DNA of 64,000 nt. Source: Chamaelirium japonicum (lineage: Eukaryota; Streptophyta; Magnoliopsida; Liliales; Melanthiaceae). The notes beneath the pieces were generated by a model. It was not told the origin of the DNA. It ran no database searches and saw nothing but the letters and a program-made list of their open reading frames with translations. Both the position numbers and the translations under genes were made by a program. The DNA is taken from NCBI GenBank assembly GCA_947650365.1, contig OX393549.1:22283572-22347571 (forward strand), given 5' to 3'. This document shows positions 12,157-23,719 of this stretch, piece after piece. Numbering within the stretch: position 1 is the first letter of the stretch; each line of letters starts with the position of its first letter.

Positions 12157-12545
12157 GGGCTGCTCGTTGATACCGACACACACCCCTTCTCAGTTTTCTG
12201 ACGAAACCGAGGGGTGTGCTGCTGATGGTGTGTCGTCACCCCCTCTCCACTCGGTTTTTGTGCGAAACCGAAGGGGGGCTGCTTGTTGATGCCAACACAC
12301 ACCCCCTCTCGGTTTTCTGACGAAACCGAGGGGTGTGCTGATGGTGTGCTGTCACCCCCTCGCCACTCGGTTTTTGTGTGAAACCGAGGGGGGGTTGCTT
12401 GTTGATGCCGACACACACCCCCTCTCAGTTTTCTGACGAAACCGAGGGGTATGCTGATGGTGTGCCGTCACCCCCTCCCCACTCGGTTTTTGTGCGAAAC
12501 CGAGGGGGGGTTGCTTGTTGATGCCGACACCCCATTATTGGGGCT
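12157..12545. repeat. CTCGGTTTTT-GAAACCGAG array, right part
   Basis: This continues the array at 8441-8733. Units contain CCACTCGGTTTTTGTGCG, AAACCGAGG and GCTGATGGTGTG. The higher-order period is about 115-125 bp because two hairpin variants alternate. Confidence 0.85.
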
Positions 12546-12989
12546 GCTAGAAGAGGCCAAAAAGTGTTGGTATTGAAAATAGTGTGTTTTTCGAATTTTA
12601 GCCCCATTTGAAACCGACACTTTTTCGGTAAAACACTGGTGCGCGGGGATGTCGGCGAGGGACAATGCTATATTCGAGGGGGTTTCTTAGAGATAATCTA
12701 GGATGACGCCGCATGATGGTCAGCCGGTCTTCACCCAATGTATTACCGCACTTGGTTACTACATGTATTCACCAGGTACTACGGTCACATGAGGGTGTTT
12801 ACTTGGCCAGGTTCAAGGAAGCACCATTTTATCCCGTGTTACCCACCGTTGACTGCACCAGTGTGGAGACACGCACTGACAGAGTCAGACCAACCACCCC
12901 CTGACCGGTTTGGAACCGTTAGTCGTCGAAAAAAGGTGATGGACAGTGACAATCTGATGCTTGGACCTGAGTGACAAGACTAAGCTTGG
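12546..12989. other. Non-repetitive spacer between two arrays
   Basis: About 440 bp with no tandem period and no recognised coding motif, inside the gag-only element. Confidence 0.5.
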
Positions 12990-14400
12990 ACTTTTGATCG
13001 AATGCCAATACGTCGGCGACAACGTCTCGGACTTTATCTTCGAATGCCAAGGGCTGGGCCTTGGGCTTGTAGAGTGCCAAGGCGTTGGTCGCCTCGAACT
13101 TTGTCTTCAAGTGCCAATGGCTGGGCCTTGGGCTTGTAGAGTGCCGAGGCGCTGGCCACCTCGGACTTTGTCTTTGAGTGCCAAGGGCTGGGCCTTGGGC
13201 TTGTAGAGTGCCGAGGCATTGGTCACCTCGGACTTTGTCTTCGAGTGCCAAGGGCTAGACCTTGGGCTTGTAGAGTGCCGAGGCATTGGTCGCCTCGGTC
13301 TATGTCTTCGAGTACCAACGGCAAGGCCTTGGGCTTATAGATTGCCGAGGTATTGGTCACCTCAGACTTTGTGTTCGAGTGCCAAGGGCTGGGCCTAGGG
13401 CTTGTAGAGTACCGAGGCATTGGTCACCTCGGACTTTGTCTTCGAGTGCCAAGGGTTGGGCCTTGGGCTTGTAGAGTGACGAGGCATTGGTCACCTTGGA
13501 CTTTGTCTTCGAGTGCCAAGGGCTGGGCCTTGGGCTTGTAGAGTGCCGAGGTATTGGTCACCTCAGACTTTATCTTCAAGTGCCAAGGGCTGGGCCTTGG
13601 GCTTTTAGAGTGCTGAGGCATTGGTCACCTCGGACTTTGTCTTCGAGTGCCAAGGGCTGGGCCTTGGGCTTGTAGAGTGCCGAGGCATTGGTCACCTCGG
13701 ACTTTGTCTTCGAGTGCCAAGGGCTGGGCCTTGGGCTTGTAGAGTGCCGAGGCATTGGTCACCTCGGACTTTGTCTTCGAGTGCCAAGGGCTGGGTCTTG
13801 GGCTTGTAGAGTGCCGAGGCATTGGTCACCTCGGACTTTGTCTTCGAGTGCCAAGGGCTGGGCCTTGGGCTTGTAGAGTGTCGAGGCATTGGTCACCTCG
13901 GACTTTGTCTTTGAGTGCCAAGGGCTGGGCCTTGGGCTTGTAGAGTGCCGAGGCATTGGTCACCTCGGACTTTGTCTTCGAGTGCCAAGGGCTGGGCCTT
14001 GGGCTTGTAGAGTGCCGAGGCATTGGTCGCCTCTGACTTTGTCTTCAGTGCCAAGGGCTGGGCCTTGGGCTTGTAGAGTGCTGAGGCATTGGTCGCCTCG
14101 GCCTATGTCTTCGAGTACCAAGGGCAGGGCCTTGGGCTTATAGATTGCCGAGGCATTGATCACCTCGGACTTTATCTTCGAGTACCAAGGGCTGGGCCTT
14201 GTGCTTGTTGAGTGCCAAGGCATTGGTCGCCTCGGACTTTGTCATCGAGTTCCAAGGACTAGGCCTTGGGCTTGTAGAGTGCCGAGGCATTGGTCACCTC
14301 GGACTTTGTCTTCGCGTGCCAAGGGCTGGGCCTTGTGCTTGTCGAGTGCCAAGGCATTGGTCGCCTCGGACTTTGTCTTTGAGTGCCAAGGATGTCTCCT
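12990..14400. repeat. 67-bp tandem array, about 20 units
   Basis: The consensus contains CTTGTAGAGTGCCGAGGCAT, TGGTCACCTCGGACTTTGTC and GAGTGCCAAGGGCTGGGCC, at 67-bp spacing. Central units (about 13620-14020) are nearly identical; edge units are more diverged, typical of unequal-exchange homogenisation. Direct repeats without variable spacers rule out CRISPR. Repeated 62-65-codon frames on both strands reflect only the periodicity. Confidence 0.93.
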
Positions 14401-14479
14401 TGAACTTGGTGCATGTCAAAGCGGCGACGTCTGCCTTGGACTTATTCTCATCGCCTCGGATAAGTATAGTTGATAGTTT

Positions 14480-15150
14480 AGCTTGGCCTGGATTGTCAGG
14501 AGCATTTTTATCTGACTTTCGCCTTGAAAGGGCGTAGCCGAATTGCCTTCGAGCTTCCGACTTGAATGGGTGGAATCAAAGGTCTTTGGTTGACCTGGAT
14601 TACCAGGAGCTTTTTATCGGACTTTAGCCTAGAGAGGGCGTAGCCGAATTGCCTTCGAGCTTCCGACTTGAACGAGCGGAATCGAAGGTCTTTGGTTGAC
14701 CTGGGTTACCAGGAGTCTTTTATCGGACTTTAGCCTCGAGAGGGCGCAGCCGAATTGCCTTCGAGGTTCCGACTTGAATAGGCAGAATCGAAGGTCTTTG
14801 GTTGACCTGGGTTGCCAGGAGCCTTTTTATCGGACTTTAGCCTCGAGAGGGCGTAGCCGAATTGCCTTCGAGCTTCCGACTTGAATGGGCGGAATCGAAG
14901 GTCTTTGGTTGACCTGGGTTGCCAGGAGCCTTTTTATCGGACTTTAGCCTCGAGAGGGCGTAGCCGACTTACCTTCGAGCTTCCGACTTGAATGGGCGGA
15001 ATCGAAGGTCTTTGGTTGACTTGGGTTACCAGGAGCCTTTTTATCGGACTTTAGCCTCGAGAGGGCGTAGCCGAATTGCCTTCGAGCTTCCGACTTGAAT
15101 GGGCAGAATCGAAGGTCTTCGGTTGACCTGGGTTGCCAGGAACCTTTTTT
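14480..15150. repeat. 107-bp tandem array, about 6 units
   Basis: Units contain GGTCTTTGGTTGACCTGGGT, ATCGGACTTTAGCCTCGAGA, GGGCGTAGCCGAATTGCC and CTTCCGACTTGAATGGGCGG, spaced about 107 bp. The array lies just downstream of gag in the element's own sense. Confidence 0.9.
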
Positions 15151-15328
15151 TTTTTTATGCCTTAACATGGTGGAATCAAACTTCGAGAGATTTGATTTTG
15201 AGAAAAAAGAGATACTTTATTGATACAACAAAGTAGCGGTTACACTTTTTCAGAAGTTGCCCAGCGGACGTTACGATTATGCATCCATGTATTACATTGA
15301 CTTTTTTTCTCCACTGCTGCTGCCTCTC

Positions 15329-17020
15329 CTACTCTCGACCCGGTTCCTTATTAGCGAGGTAGCCATCGAGCCGCCCTTCTTGGATCAGGTCTTCGATGTG
15401 ATGCTTTAGCTTCCGACATGTAGAGGTTGGGTGGCCATGACTGCGATGAAACTCATAGTAGGCTGTCGTATCTCCCGCCTGGTCGGAATTTGGAGGGAGA
15501 GGCTGTGGCCACTTGCAAAAGGGCTCGTTCTGCAGGTAGGCGAAGATGTCTTCAATGGAGGTGTTCAGCTCAGTGAACACCCTTTGCTCCCTTGGAGTTC
15601 ACCTCTTTTCTGCTGGAGGGCCTTTCGGATCTTCATTGTACCTTTTGGCCTGGGCCTTTTGGTCGGACGCAGCATGGGCAGACTTCATGTAGCGTGTTTT
15701 ATTCGAAGCTTCATCATCTTTCTTATGTCGGGAGTCATGAGACTCGCGAGGCTCGCGTAGTCTTCTGGCCTGCTGATTGCCTTCCACCTCTATCTCCCGA
15801 TGTACATGCTTGAACATTGCTTCTAAGGTACTGGGAGGATACCGGATCAAGTCGGTGTAGATGTGGAGCTCTAGCCGGATAGTATTCTGGAATGCCAGCA
15901 TGATGGCCTCCTCATTATGGGACCGACCGGTGAGCTCAGAGTGCTCATTATGAAACCTCATCGTGAAGCTCCTTAGAGACTCATCGGAACCCATCTTCAG
16001 CCGGTAGAGTGTATCCAGCTTCTTTTCCGGCTTTAAGTTTAGTCGGTAATGGTCCATGAAGAGTTCAGCCAATTCTTTGAATGTGGTCACCGTACCAGTA
16101 GGCAGTGTGTAGTACCAGTCGAGGGCAGGTCCCTCGAGGCTTCCCGCAAACATATGGCAAAGAACATGGTTCTCATACTCGTAGGGCGTCAGGGCCTGCT
16201 TGTAGGCTAGGATATGGAGAGCAGGGTCTCCCTGGATGCAGTTGAACTTTGGCAGGCTCGGTGTTCGCCAACCCATAGGCAATGGTGTTGCAAGAACCTT
16301 GGGATGCAGTGGCCCCACCGAGGTGATTAGCTGCCTACGGTCTTGATGGTGACGTCCCACGTCGGCAGTATGCCTTAGTCGGTTGAGCAGCTCACGGGCA
16401 TCTGTTGCTTTCGTGTGCGAAGGGATAGAATGTCTAGTAGACCCTGTTGACTGAGGTGATCCTTCTCCGCGATAGCTGGGCGCACCGTTGACGTCGAGGC
16501 GATCCCACACCGTTTGCCTTGGTACTTGTGTGGATACCTGACGCATCTCGATACGCGGCACATATGGTTCTTCAAGATGATGACTCACGGCTGGGCAAGT
16601 CCTTGGTTGGTCTTCATCAGTAGCTAGAGAGTTGTCGGCCACAACCCCCGCTCTTTCAGCCGCCTTCTTTAGGGAATCCCTCTCTTGCTCGAGGGCCGCA
16701 TTCTTCTTGAGGAGATTTAGCAGCTGGAAATCAGCAACCGAGATCTCGTTTGTAGCCTGAGGCTTGCTCCCTTGAATAGTGTGTTCTTTGCCAGATTTAC
16801 GCCTCGGGGATGACGGGTCTCGCTGATCATTGTGCCCTTCTGGATGGCTGCCTTGTGGCCCCAGCCGCTCCTGAATATTTCTTCGATTGGTTGCAACCGA
16901 GACTTCTTGTTCTTCTTCGATCAGCATATCATTTGTTCGTTCAGCACCCGCCTTTGGTGGGTTGGTGCTGGCCTTAACCATCGAGCGTGTTGATTTGGAT
17001 GAGGACTTGTGGCTCGTCAC
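15329..17020 (-). pseudogene. Ty3/gypsy-type gag with one in-frame TGA
   Basis: Gag forms the retrotransposon's particle and packages its RNA. The frame opens at ATG 17020 about 70 bp inside the 5' LTR and runs 473 codons to a TGA at 15601-15599. The same frame then continues open to 15329. Visible parts in order are a basic, charged N-terminus, a coiled-coil-like LLKKNAALEQERDSL segment near residue 105, and the conserved core around residues 285-355 (FAGSLEGPALDWYY, MDHYRLNLKPEKKLDTLYRL, MGSDESLRSF). Beyond the TGA comes a C-terminal Y-x-FHRSHGHPTSTCRKLKHHI block typical of this Gag family. The domain continuing across the stop argues that the TGA is a later nonsense change, although readthrough cannot be excluded. 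A related, more decayed gag lies at 56714-58149. Confidence 0.8.
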
Positions 17021-17092
17021 CGCAAGTTGAATAGGAGTCGGTAGAGGTGTGGGTAAGACCTCTAACGATATCCCACAGATGACGCCAAAGAT

Positions 17093-17691
17093 TGTGGGGG
17101 GAAATTTTCAAGCCGCCTTGATTGAGAATCCCACCCCACAGCCTTGATTGAATTTGATGGTTTGTAGAGTTAGAGAGATGGGAGAGTAGATAAAGAGAGT
17201 AGGAAGTGATGACACAATGATTGGTGACGGAGTTCAGTCTTACGACCTACGTCTCCGGGCGAGAGGTGCCACCTGATCTTCACTATAATTTGAGTAAAAT
17301 GAGGGGTGAGCGTTCTCTTGACAGGCCAAGAGAAGCTTCGTACAGTGGGGTTGCACGGAGCAACTAGAAGTGTACAAGAAGGAGAGAATTGAGCTCTAGC
17401 ACTTGCTCTAGAATCCTCCTCCTCTAATTGAATGACCAACCCCTTCCCTGGATGCCTTGGGGGTCCTTTTATAGTGTAGGCATGTGCCCGATATGGTAGT
17501 GATGACGTGGTACTGGTTCTGGGCCTCCTTGATGGGCCCTTATTGGGCCGTTGTTCGGGCCCAATAAGGGGGAGGGCTTGATCTGCGAGCCCCGTAGAGT
17601 GGGCCCATGAACCCGGGCGGGCTTACCCACTTGAGCCGTTGCGCGGGCCCATGCCGCTCTGATCCGATCCGGTACAATTTTTGCACCTATA
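17093..17691 (-). repeat. 5' LTR of the gag-only element, 599 bp
   Basis: It is bounded by the gag leader (motif TTTGGCGTCATCTGTGGGA on the minus strand, about 17089-17071) and the target duplication GTGTA at 17692-17696. Its outer end reads TATAGGTGC in element sense, where the other LTR has TGTGGGTGC, so the terminal TG has mutated to TA. Confidence 0.85.
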
Positions 17692-17696
17692 GTGTA

Positions 17697-18098
17697 CGAA
17701 AAACTCTTGGGATTGTCGACGATGGCTACATGGTGAGATCGAGATTATTTTGAGAAGAGGTTTCATCGAAAAAGAAGGAAGGATCCGGAGGGGCGTCGGT
17801 GTGGCGCTCCCCTGGGCTCTTGAAGACTCAAGGCACTGGTGACACGTGGTGTGGTTTCCCGGTAGATGATTAAGATAGCAGAATAAATGACGAGGAGAGA
17901 TGGGAGGCCCAGTCTAAGGCTTGCCACAAGGAGAGAAGATAGAGGAAGGAATTAAGAGAGAAGGAGAAGGAGAAGGAAGAAAGAAGATGGAGGAAGATGA
18001 TACAATGTGCAGATCATCTTCCAACTTCTTCGGAGTCTTCATCGGCTTCGACTTCGGACGCTTTTCATCTCATGGTGTATCATTATGTACCTCTGTAT
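17697..18098. other. Spacer between two retrotransposons
   Basis: About 400 bp of host or older repeat sequence between the gag-only element and the copia element. A purine-rich GAGAAGGAGAAGG stretch lies near 17960. No gene recognised. Confidence 0.5.
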
Positions 18099-19018
18099 TG
18101 TTACAAAAATTGGTTTTGATAGAATAATGAAAAAACCGGTTTTTGGTTTAGTCCCATATTGCCCGTGGGGAGATCTTTTAATGCGTTTTTAATGGAACTC
18201 CTTTCATTGGGCTTTGTAGCTTCCCAAGAGCCAGGCCATAGCCCACCACACACGCGCGCGCGCGCGCGCCGAGCCGAGCCGGGCACGGGCACGGGCTCGG
18301 GCCGAGGCCGCGGCTCGCGAGCCGCGTGGACGCGAATGGTCTTCGGGCTTCGGGCCTTGTTTTACACTGGGTTTTAATTTTTTAATGTTTAATGGAGATT
18401 TATTTCTTCCGTTATACTATTCACGAGGCTGAGCTAGGTTCATTGAACCTGGACCTCTGCACTGTCACATGCAACCGTTTCACTTGACAGAGCAGTGAAT
18501 GCTCATCAGTGCGTTGCATGCAATGGCTGAGAGTGTGGGGACGTTATGGCTAAGGACCTCTATATAAGAGAGGGTCCGGTGAAGCCAGAACGACACCAAG
18601 CTAAGAGCTCTCTCCACTTTCTCTTTTCTTTCTCGTTCTCTCTTGTCTGGAGTGTCTGGAGTACGCTGAGAGTCCAAAAGGGGTTTCCTTCGGTGCTGAA
18701 GAGGAGTCCAGTCGTTGTACCCTGGGGAGCGTTCGTCGGAGGCCTTGAAGCACCTACCGAGGCGGCGAAATAGCTTTCAGGGCATTGTGCTAGCACAAGC
18801 CTCGACAACTGCTAAGTACCTTGTTCTTCTTCCTTCTTCCACCTCTTTGCCATATCTGTAGACAACCTTAGGACAACCTAAATCTTGTTTGATTGTTGTG
18901 TTCAACCTTGCTTGCTAAACCCCTTTAGATTGTTCAATTTGTTTTGCACTAGATTTGTTCCATCTCTATATTATGTTAGTCATCGTTTGATTGTATTCAT
19001 AGAGTAGAATACCCAACA
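18099..19018 (+). repeat. 5' LTR of the copia element
   Basis: It runs from TGTTACAAAA to ACCCAACA. It contains a TATA box in CTCTATATAAGAGAGG (about 18570-18585), which fits the U3 promoter, and a (CG)n tract near 18250. Frames within it on both strands repeat exactly in the other LTR and are not genes. Confidence 0.92.
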
Positions 19019-19275
19019 ACTGAAAGCTATTTTCTTCGTTCTATTCTATTCCGGTTAGATCTAGATCCAATACGAGAGTGTTTAGATCTAGTCTCTTGTT
19101 ACATGTTAGAATTCCTTTGATTTTTCATAAGTTTGACGGTGTCGAGGAAAGCTTGACAAACCGGCATTAAATTGCCCTAGGAAGCTTGGTACTTAAGCGA
19201 GCCAAGTGCTCCACCTCCTTCCTGGAGCTGACCTGGTCGTCAAATTTTTAAAAATTCAAAAGGAACTCTTCCTAG

Positions 19276-22200
19276 ATGACTACTGAGATGGAGAGGAAAC
19301 CTAGCAAGTCTAGTGAGAAACCTGAACCATTCGATGGGAAGAACTTTAAGAGATGGCAGATGAAACTTAGGTTCTATCTGACTGTCCTTAAGGTTGTCGA
19401 CCTTATCTCTTCCGAGAAGCCTACCCTTATCTCTAAGGATGATGGCTCATCTAACCAAACCGACTTAGACTCCTGGGAGAGGCAGGATTATCTGTGTAGG
19501 AACTATATCCTCAACTGCCTTGTCCCCGACCTATATGATGTTTACTTCACCTGCAAGTCCGCAAAAGACCTGTGGAACTCCTTAGAGAAGAAGTACGCCA
19601 CAGAGGACGCCGGGTCGAAGAAATTTGTGGTCGGGAAGCTGCTAGAGTTCAAAATGGAAGATGGGAAATCTGTAGTCTCCCAACTTGAGGAGATACAGAT
19701 TATCATCCATGAGGTCATTGCTGAGGGGTACAAAATCTGCGAGGGATTCCAAGTTGCAACTATCATAGAGAAGTTGCCTCCCTCGTGGAAGGAATATAAG
19801 AACAGTTTGAAGCACAAGAGGAAGGAGATGACCCTGGAAGACCTTGTTGTCCGAATCCGTATAGAGGAGGACAATCGAGTGTCTGAGCAAAGGGAGCGAG
19901 CCTCTATGATGAAAGGAAAGGCCAACCTCGTGAAGGGGAAGTCTTCCAAAAAGAAGGCTCTTGCTCCTAAGCCCTGGGAGAAGAACAAGCAATCCAAGCC
20001 CCAGTTCAAAAAGAAGCCGAGGGGAGACTGCTTCGTTTGTGGCAAGCCAGGTCACCTGGCTAAGGAGTGCCGCTTCAATGCAGCTAATCGGCCGAAGAAC
20101 AAGTCCGAGGCGAACGTGGCACAGAGCGGCTACTTCTCGGCAATGGTGACGGAGGTCAACCTAGTCAGCAACCTTGCAGACTGGTGGGTGGATACGGGAG
20201 CTACCCGATATATATGTGGGTCGAAGAGCTGCTTCTCCACCTACACACCTGCAGAAGAAGGCGAGTCGCTGTACATGGGGAACTCCTCAGTTGCTCAAGT
20301 TGCTGGGAAAGGGAATGTGACTCTGAAGTTCACCTCTGGAAATCTTCTGACTCTGAAGGAGGTGCTTCACGTCCCAGACATCCGGAAGAATCTGGTTTCC
20401 GGAGCAATGCTGAGCAAGAAGGGCTACAAGCTTGTATTTGAGTCGGACAAATTTGTCCTGACTAAGGGAGGGTCTTTTGTGGGAAAGGGTTATCTTGATG
20501 AAGGCTTATTTAAGCTCAATGTAACCTCTTTCAATAATGATAATAAAATATCTTCTTCTGCTTACTTGTGTGATTCTTTTGATCTGTGGCATGCTAGACT
20601 AGGACACGTTAACTCTAAAACCCTTAAAAGGTTAGTTAACTTAGGTAGTGTACCTAAATGTGTTCCATCCTCAAATGGAAAGTGTGGCATATGCGTAGAG
20701 GCTAAATATGCCAAGAAACCTTTTAAGAGTGTAGAGCGTAGCCTAGAAACCCTAGACTTGATCCACTCAGACGTGTGCGACCTTAAAGGTTACACTACGA
20801 GAGGAGAGAACAAGTACTTCATCACATTTATTGATGATTGTTCCAGACATTGTTCAATCTTTCTCCTTAAGAGTAAGGACGAGAGCTTATCCAAGTTTAA
20901 ATCCTATAAGTCTGAGATAGAAAACCAGTTAGGGAAGAGGATCAAAGTCCTTAGGTCGGACAGAGGAGGTGAATATGAGTCCGGAGAATTCACTAAATTT
21001 TGTGAAGACAACGGTATAATTCATCAGACCACTGCTCCATATTCCCCTCAGTCTAATGGAGTAGCTGAGAGGAAGAACAGGACCTTAAAGGACATGGTCA
21101 ATGCCATGATGATCAGTTCAGGGGTACCTACGAACCTGTGGGGGGAAGCTGTGCTCTCAGCAGCACATGTTCTTAATAGAATCCCATTTAAGGAATCTGA
21201 GCAGACTCCTTATGAGATTCTGAGAGGTAGGAAGCCATCCTATAAATACCTCAAAGTGTGGGGTTGTTTAGCGAAGGTATCCATACCTAACCCTAAGAGG
21301 ACCAAGCTAGGTCCTAAAACAGTTGACTCTGTATTCATAGGATATGCCCAGAACAGTAGTGCGTATAGGTTTTTAGTAATCCATTCTGAAAACCCATACA
21401 TAGATGATAATACCATCATCGAGACTAGGGATGCCGAATTTTTTGAAAATCGGTTTCCTTATAGAGAGAGGTCTGAAAAACCTCAAGAGCCCAGTACGCT
21501 TGAGAGGCCTGCTCCTAGACAGAGGGATGACTCTTCAGATAATGAAGAGATCGAACCTAGAAGGAGCAAGCGAGCTAGGACTGGTACTTCATTTAGGCCT
21601 GACTTCATTACATATCTAGTGGAAGAGGATCCAACTAGTTATAATGAAGCCATGACCTCAGCTGACTCCATCTTTTGGAAGGAAGCTGTAAACAGTGAAC
21701 TTGAATCCATAACATCCAACAACACCTGGGAGTTAGTGGAGCTTCCTCCTGGTTGCAAAACTGTTGGGTGTAAATGGATATTCAAGAAGAAGCTTAGGGC
21801 AGATGGATCTATAGAGAGATATAAGGCTAGGTTAGTAGCAAAGGGCTATAGGCAACGAGAGGGAGTGGACTTCTTTGACACTTACTCTCCTGTGACCCGG
21901 ATTACATCCATTAGGGTGCTTATAGCCATAGCCGCTATCCATAGCCTTGTGATTCACCAGATGGATGTAAAGACTGCATTCCTGAATGGTGAATTAGAGG
22001 AAGAGATCTATATAGATCAGCCAGAAGGCTTCGTAGTGCAAGGTTTAGAGCAGAAGGTTTGTAGACTAAAGAAATCTCTTTATGGTCTCAAACAGGCTCC
22101 AAAACAATGGCACGAGAAGTTTGACCATGTGTTAACTTCAAGTGGTTTCAGAATTAATGAATCAGATAAATGTATCTACACTAAGGTCAATAACTTGACT

Positions 22201-23156
22201 TGTGTGGTCATATGTCTCTATGTAGATGATATGTTGATCTTTGGAACCAACTTAGAAGTAGTGGTCAAGACCAAGGACTTCCTGAGTAGGCACTTTGATA
22301 TGAAAGACTTAGGAGCTGCAGATGTCATTCTTGGAATCAAAATTAAGAGAGATTCCAATGGCATAACTATATCGAGAAAGTGCTTAGGAAGTTCGGTCAT
22401 ATTGATTGTCTACCTGCTAGAACGCCATATGATCCTTCAGTACACCTGAAGAAGAATTTAGGGCCTAGTGTATCACAACTAGAATATTCTAGGGTAATTG
22501 GCAGTCTCATGTATATCATGAACTGCACGAGACCCGATATTGCCTATGCGATAGGTAGACTTAGTAGATACACTATTAACCCTAACCAAGAGCATTGGGA
22601 TGCTCTAATCCGAGTTCTAAGGTACTTAAAACATACATTAGATTATGGCATTTTCTATAGTAGGTATCCAGCTGTCCTAGAAGGATACAGCGATGCTAAT
22701 TGGATTGCGGATTCCTCAGGAACCAAATCCACTAGTGGGTATGTGTTTACCCTTGGAGGGGGTGCAATTTGTTGGAAATCATCCAAACAAACATGCATTG
22801 CCCGATCCACTATGGAGTCGGAGTTCATAGCACTAGATAAAGCTAGTGAAGAGGGTGAATGGCTAAGGAATCTCATTATGGATATTCCTTTTTGGCCAAA
22901 GCCTATTCCTGCTGTCCCAATTCATTGTGATAGCCAAGCAGCTATAATGAGGGCCAGGAATAACTCCTATAATGGAAAGTCACGACATATTCGTCGTAGA
23001 CATAACACTGTTCGACAGATGTTGAAAGATGGGATAATTACTATTGACTATATTAGGTCAAAAGATAATTTAGCAGATCCCTTAACTAAAGGACTAGCTA
23101 GAGAGTTAGTTCTAAGTACATCGAGGGGGATGGGGCTGAGGCCTATAAACGAATAA
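19276..23156 (+). pseudogene. Copia Gag-Pol polyprotein, frame broken near 22375
   Basis: The polyprotein copies the element: Gag packages RNA, protease matures it, reverse transcriptase/RNase H make cDNA and integrase inserts it. The first open part (19276-22449) shows a Gag domain with [13 protein letters not shown] (residue about 18 on), a CX2CX4HX4C zinc knuckle at residues 252-265, and protease WWVDTGAT (Asp306). Next come the integrase zinc motif (LWHARLGH...CGIC), the integrase core ([16 protein letters not shown]), and RT with YVDDM (Tyr982-Asp985). Reading shifts frame near 22375. RNase H then follows in another frame (22380-23156) with [21 protein letters not shown] and [10 protein letters not shown]. 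The start ATG at 19276 lies 257 bp after the LTR. All catalytic blocks are present, so the break is recent. Confidence 0.88.
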
Positions 23157-23719
23157 GTCTCCGATAACGGTAACCCAACCTACGTGATTGGAGATCCCAA
23201 AATCGAGGTTCAATGGAAAAACAAGTTATTCGAGGGATTTGTGGGGGTGCTATCAAATTCTCCCCTCCCTATGATGTGATAGTACATTCTGTATCGCTGA
23301 GAGGCTGAGTTTTAGACTCTTAATGCTAACTATAGCTGGCATACCAGTGGGGTGTATAGATACAGAGCACTCTTGATAGTAAGCACCTATATGAGTGTAG
23401 AAGTGTGGCCGCTTCTATGAGAATTGAGGCTAATTCTCTAGAACACTCAAGAAAACTGGGGAAGGCTCATGGCCATAAAGAGCACAACCGCATGGGACTC
23501 TATGATGTATATGAAAGTATGGGTGAGACTTGTCGACTAGACTTACAATATATAGCTGTACAGTTCAAGACGTAAGTTCACTGTCAGCTAGTAGGTCTTG
23601 CAGTCTACACTAAGCAAAGGTTCAAGTCGAAAGACACCTTATGTCTATACATACTTTTATAAGTACTCCAGACTACTTCTTTCAATTTGGTTTTCGATAT
23701 TTTCATTATTGTGGGGGAT

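Larger units (their letters stand above)
6323..17691 (-). mobile_element. Gag-only LTR retrotransposon with tandem-repeat interior
   Basis: A structurally complete Ty3/gypsy-derived non-autonomous element. The LTRs at 6323-6913 and 17093-17691 match over their length apart from a 22-bp deletion and a 14-bp insertion. A perfect 5-bp target duplication GTGTA flanks it (6318-6322 and 17692-17696). Read on the minus strand the order is 5' LTR, a TTTGGCGTCATCTGTGGGA leader motif (gypsy type), gag, about 4.9 kb of tandem repeats, an AGGAGGGGG polypurine tract (6914-6927) and the 3' LTR. No protease, reverse transcriptase, RNase H or integrase is present, so mobilisation must use enzymes from another element. 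Without the nested insertion at 8734-12156 it is about 7.9 kb. The layout fits the TR-GAG/LARD classes. Confidence 0.85.

Noticed and set aside
12990..14400. Direct-repeat array as CRISPR
   Set aside because: Units of 67 bp abut with no variable spacers, in a plant retroelement, and no cas genes are present.
18546..18808. Small proteins repeated at 24158-24420
   Set aside because: They are the same LTR sequence in the two ends of the copia element, not host genes.
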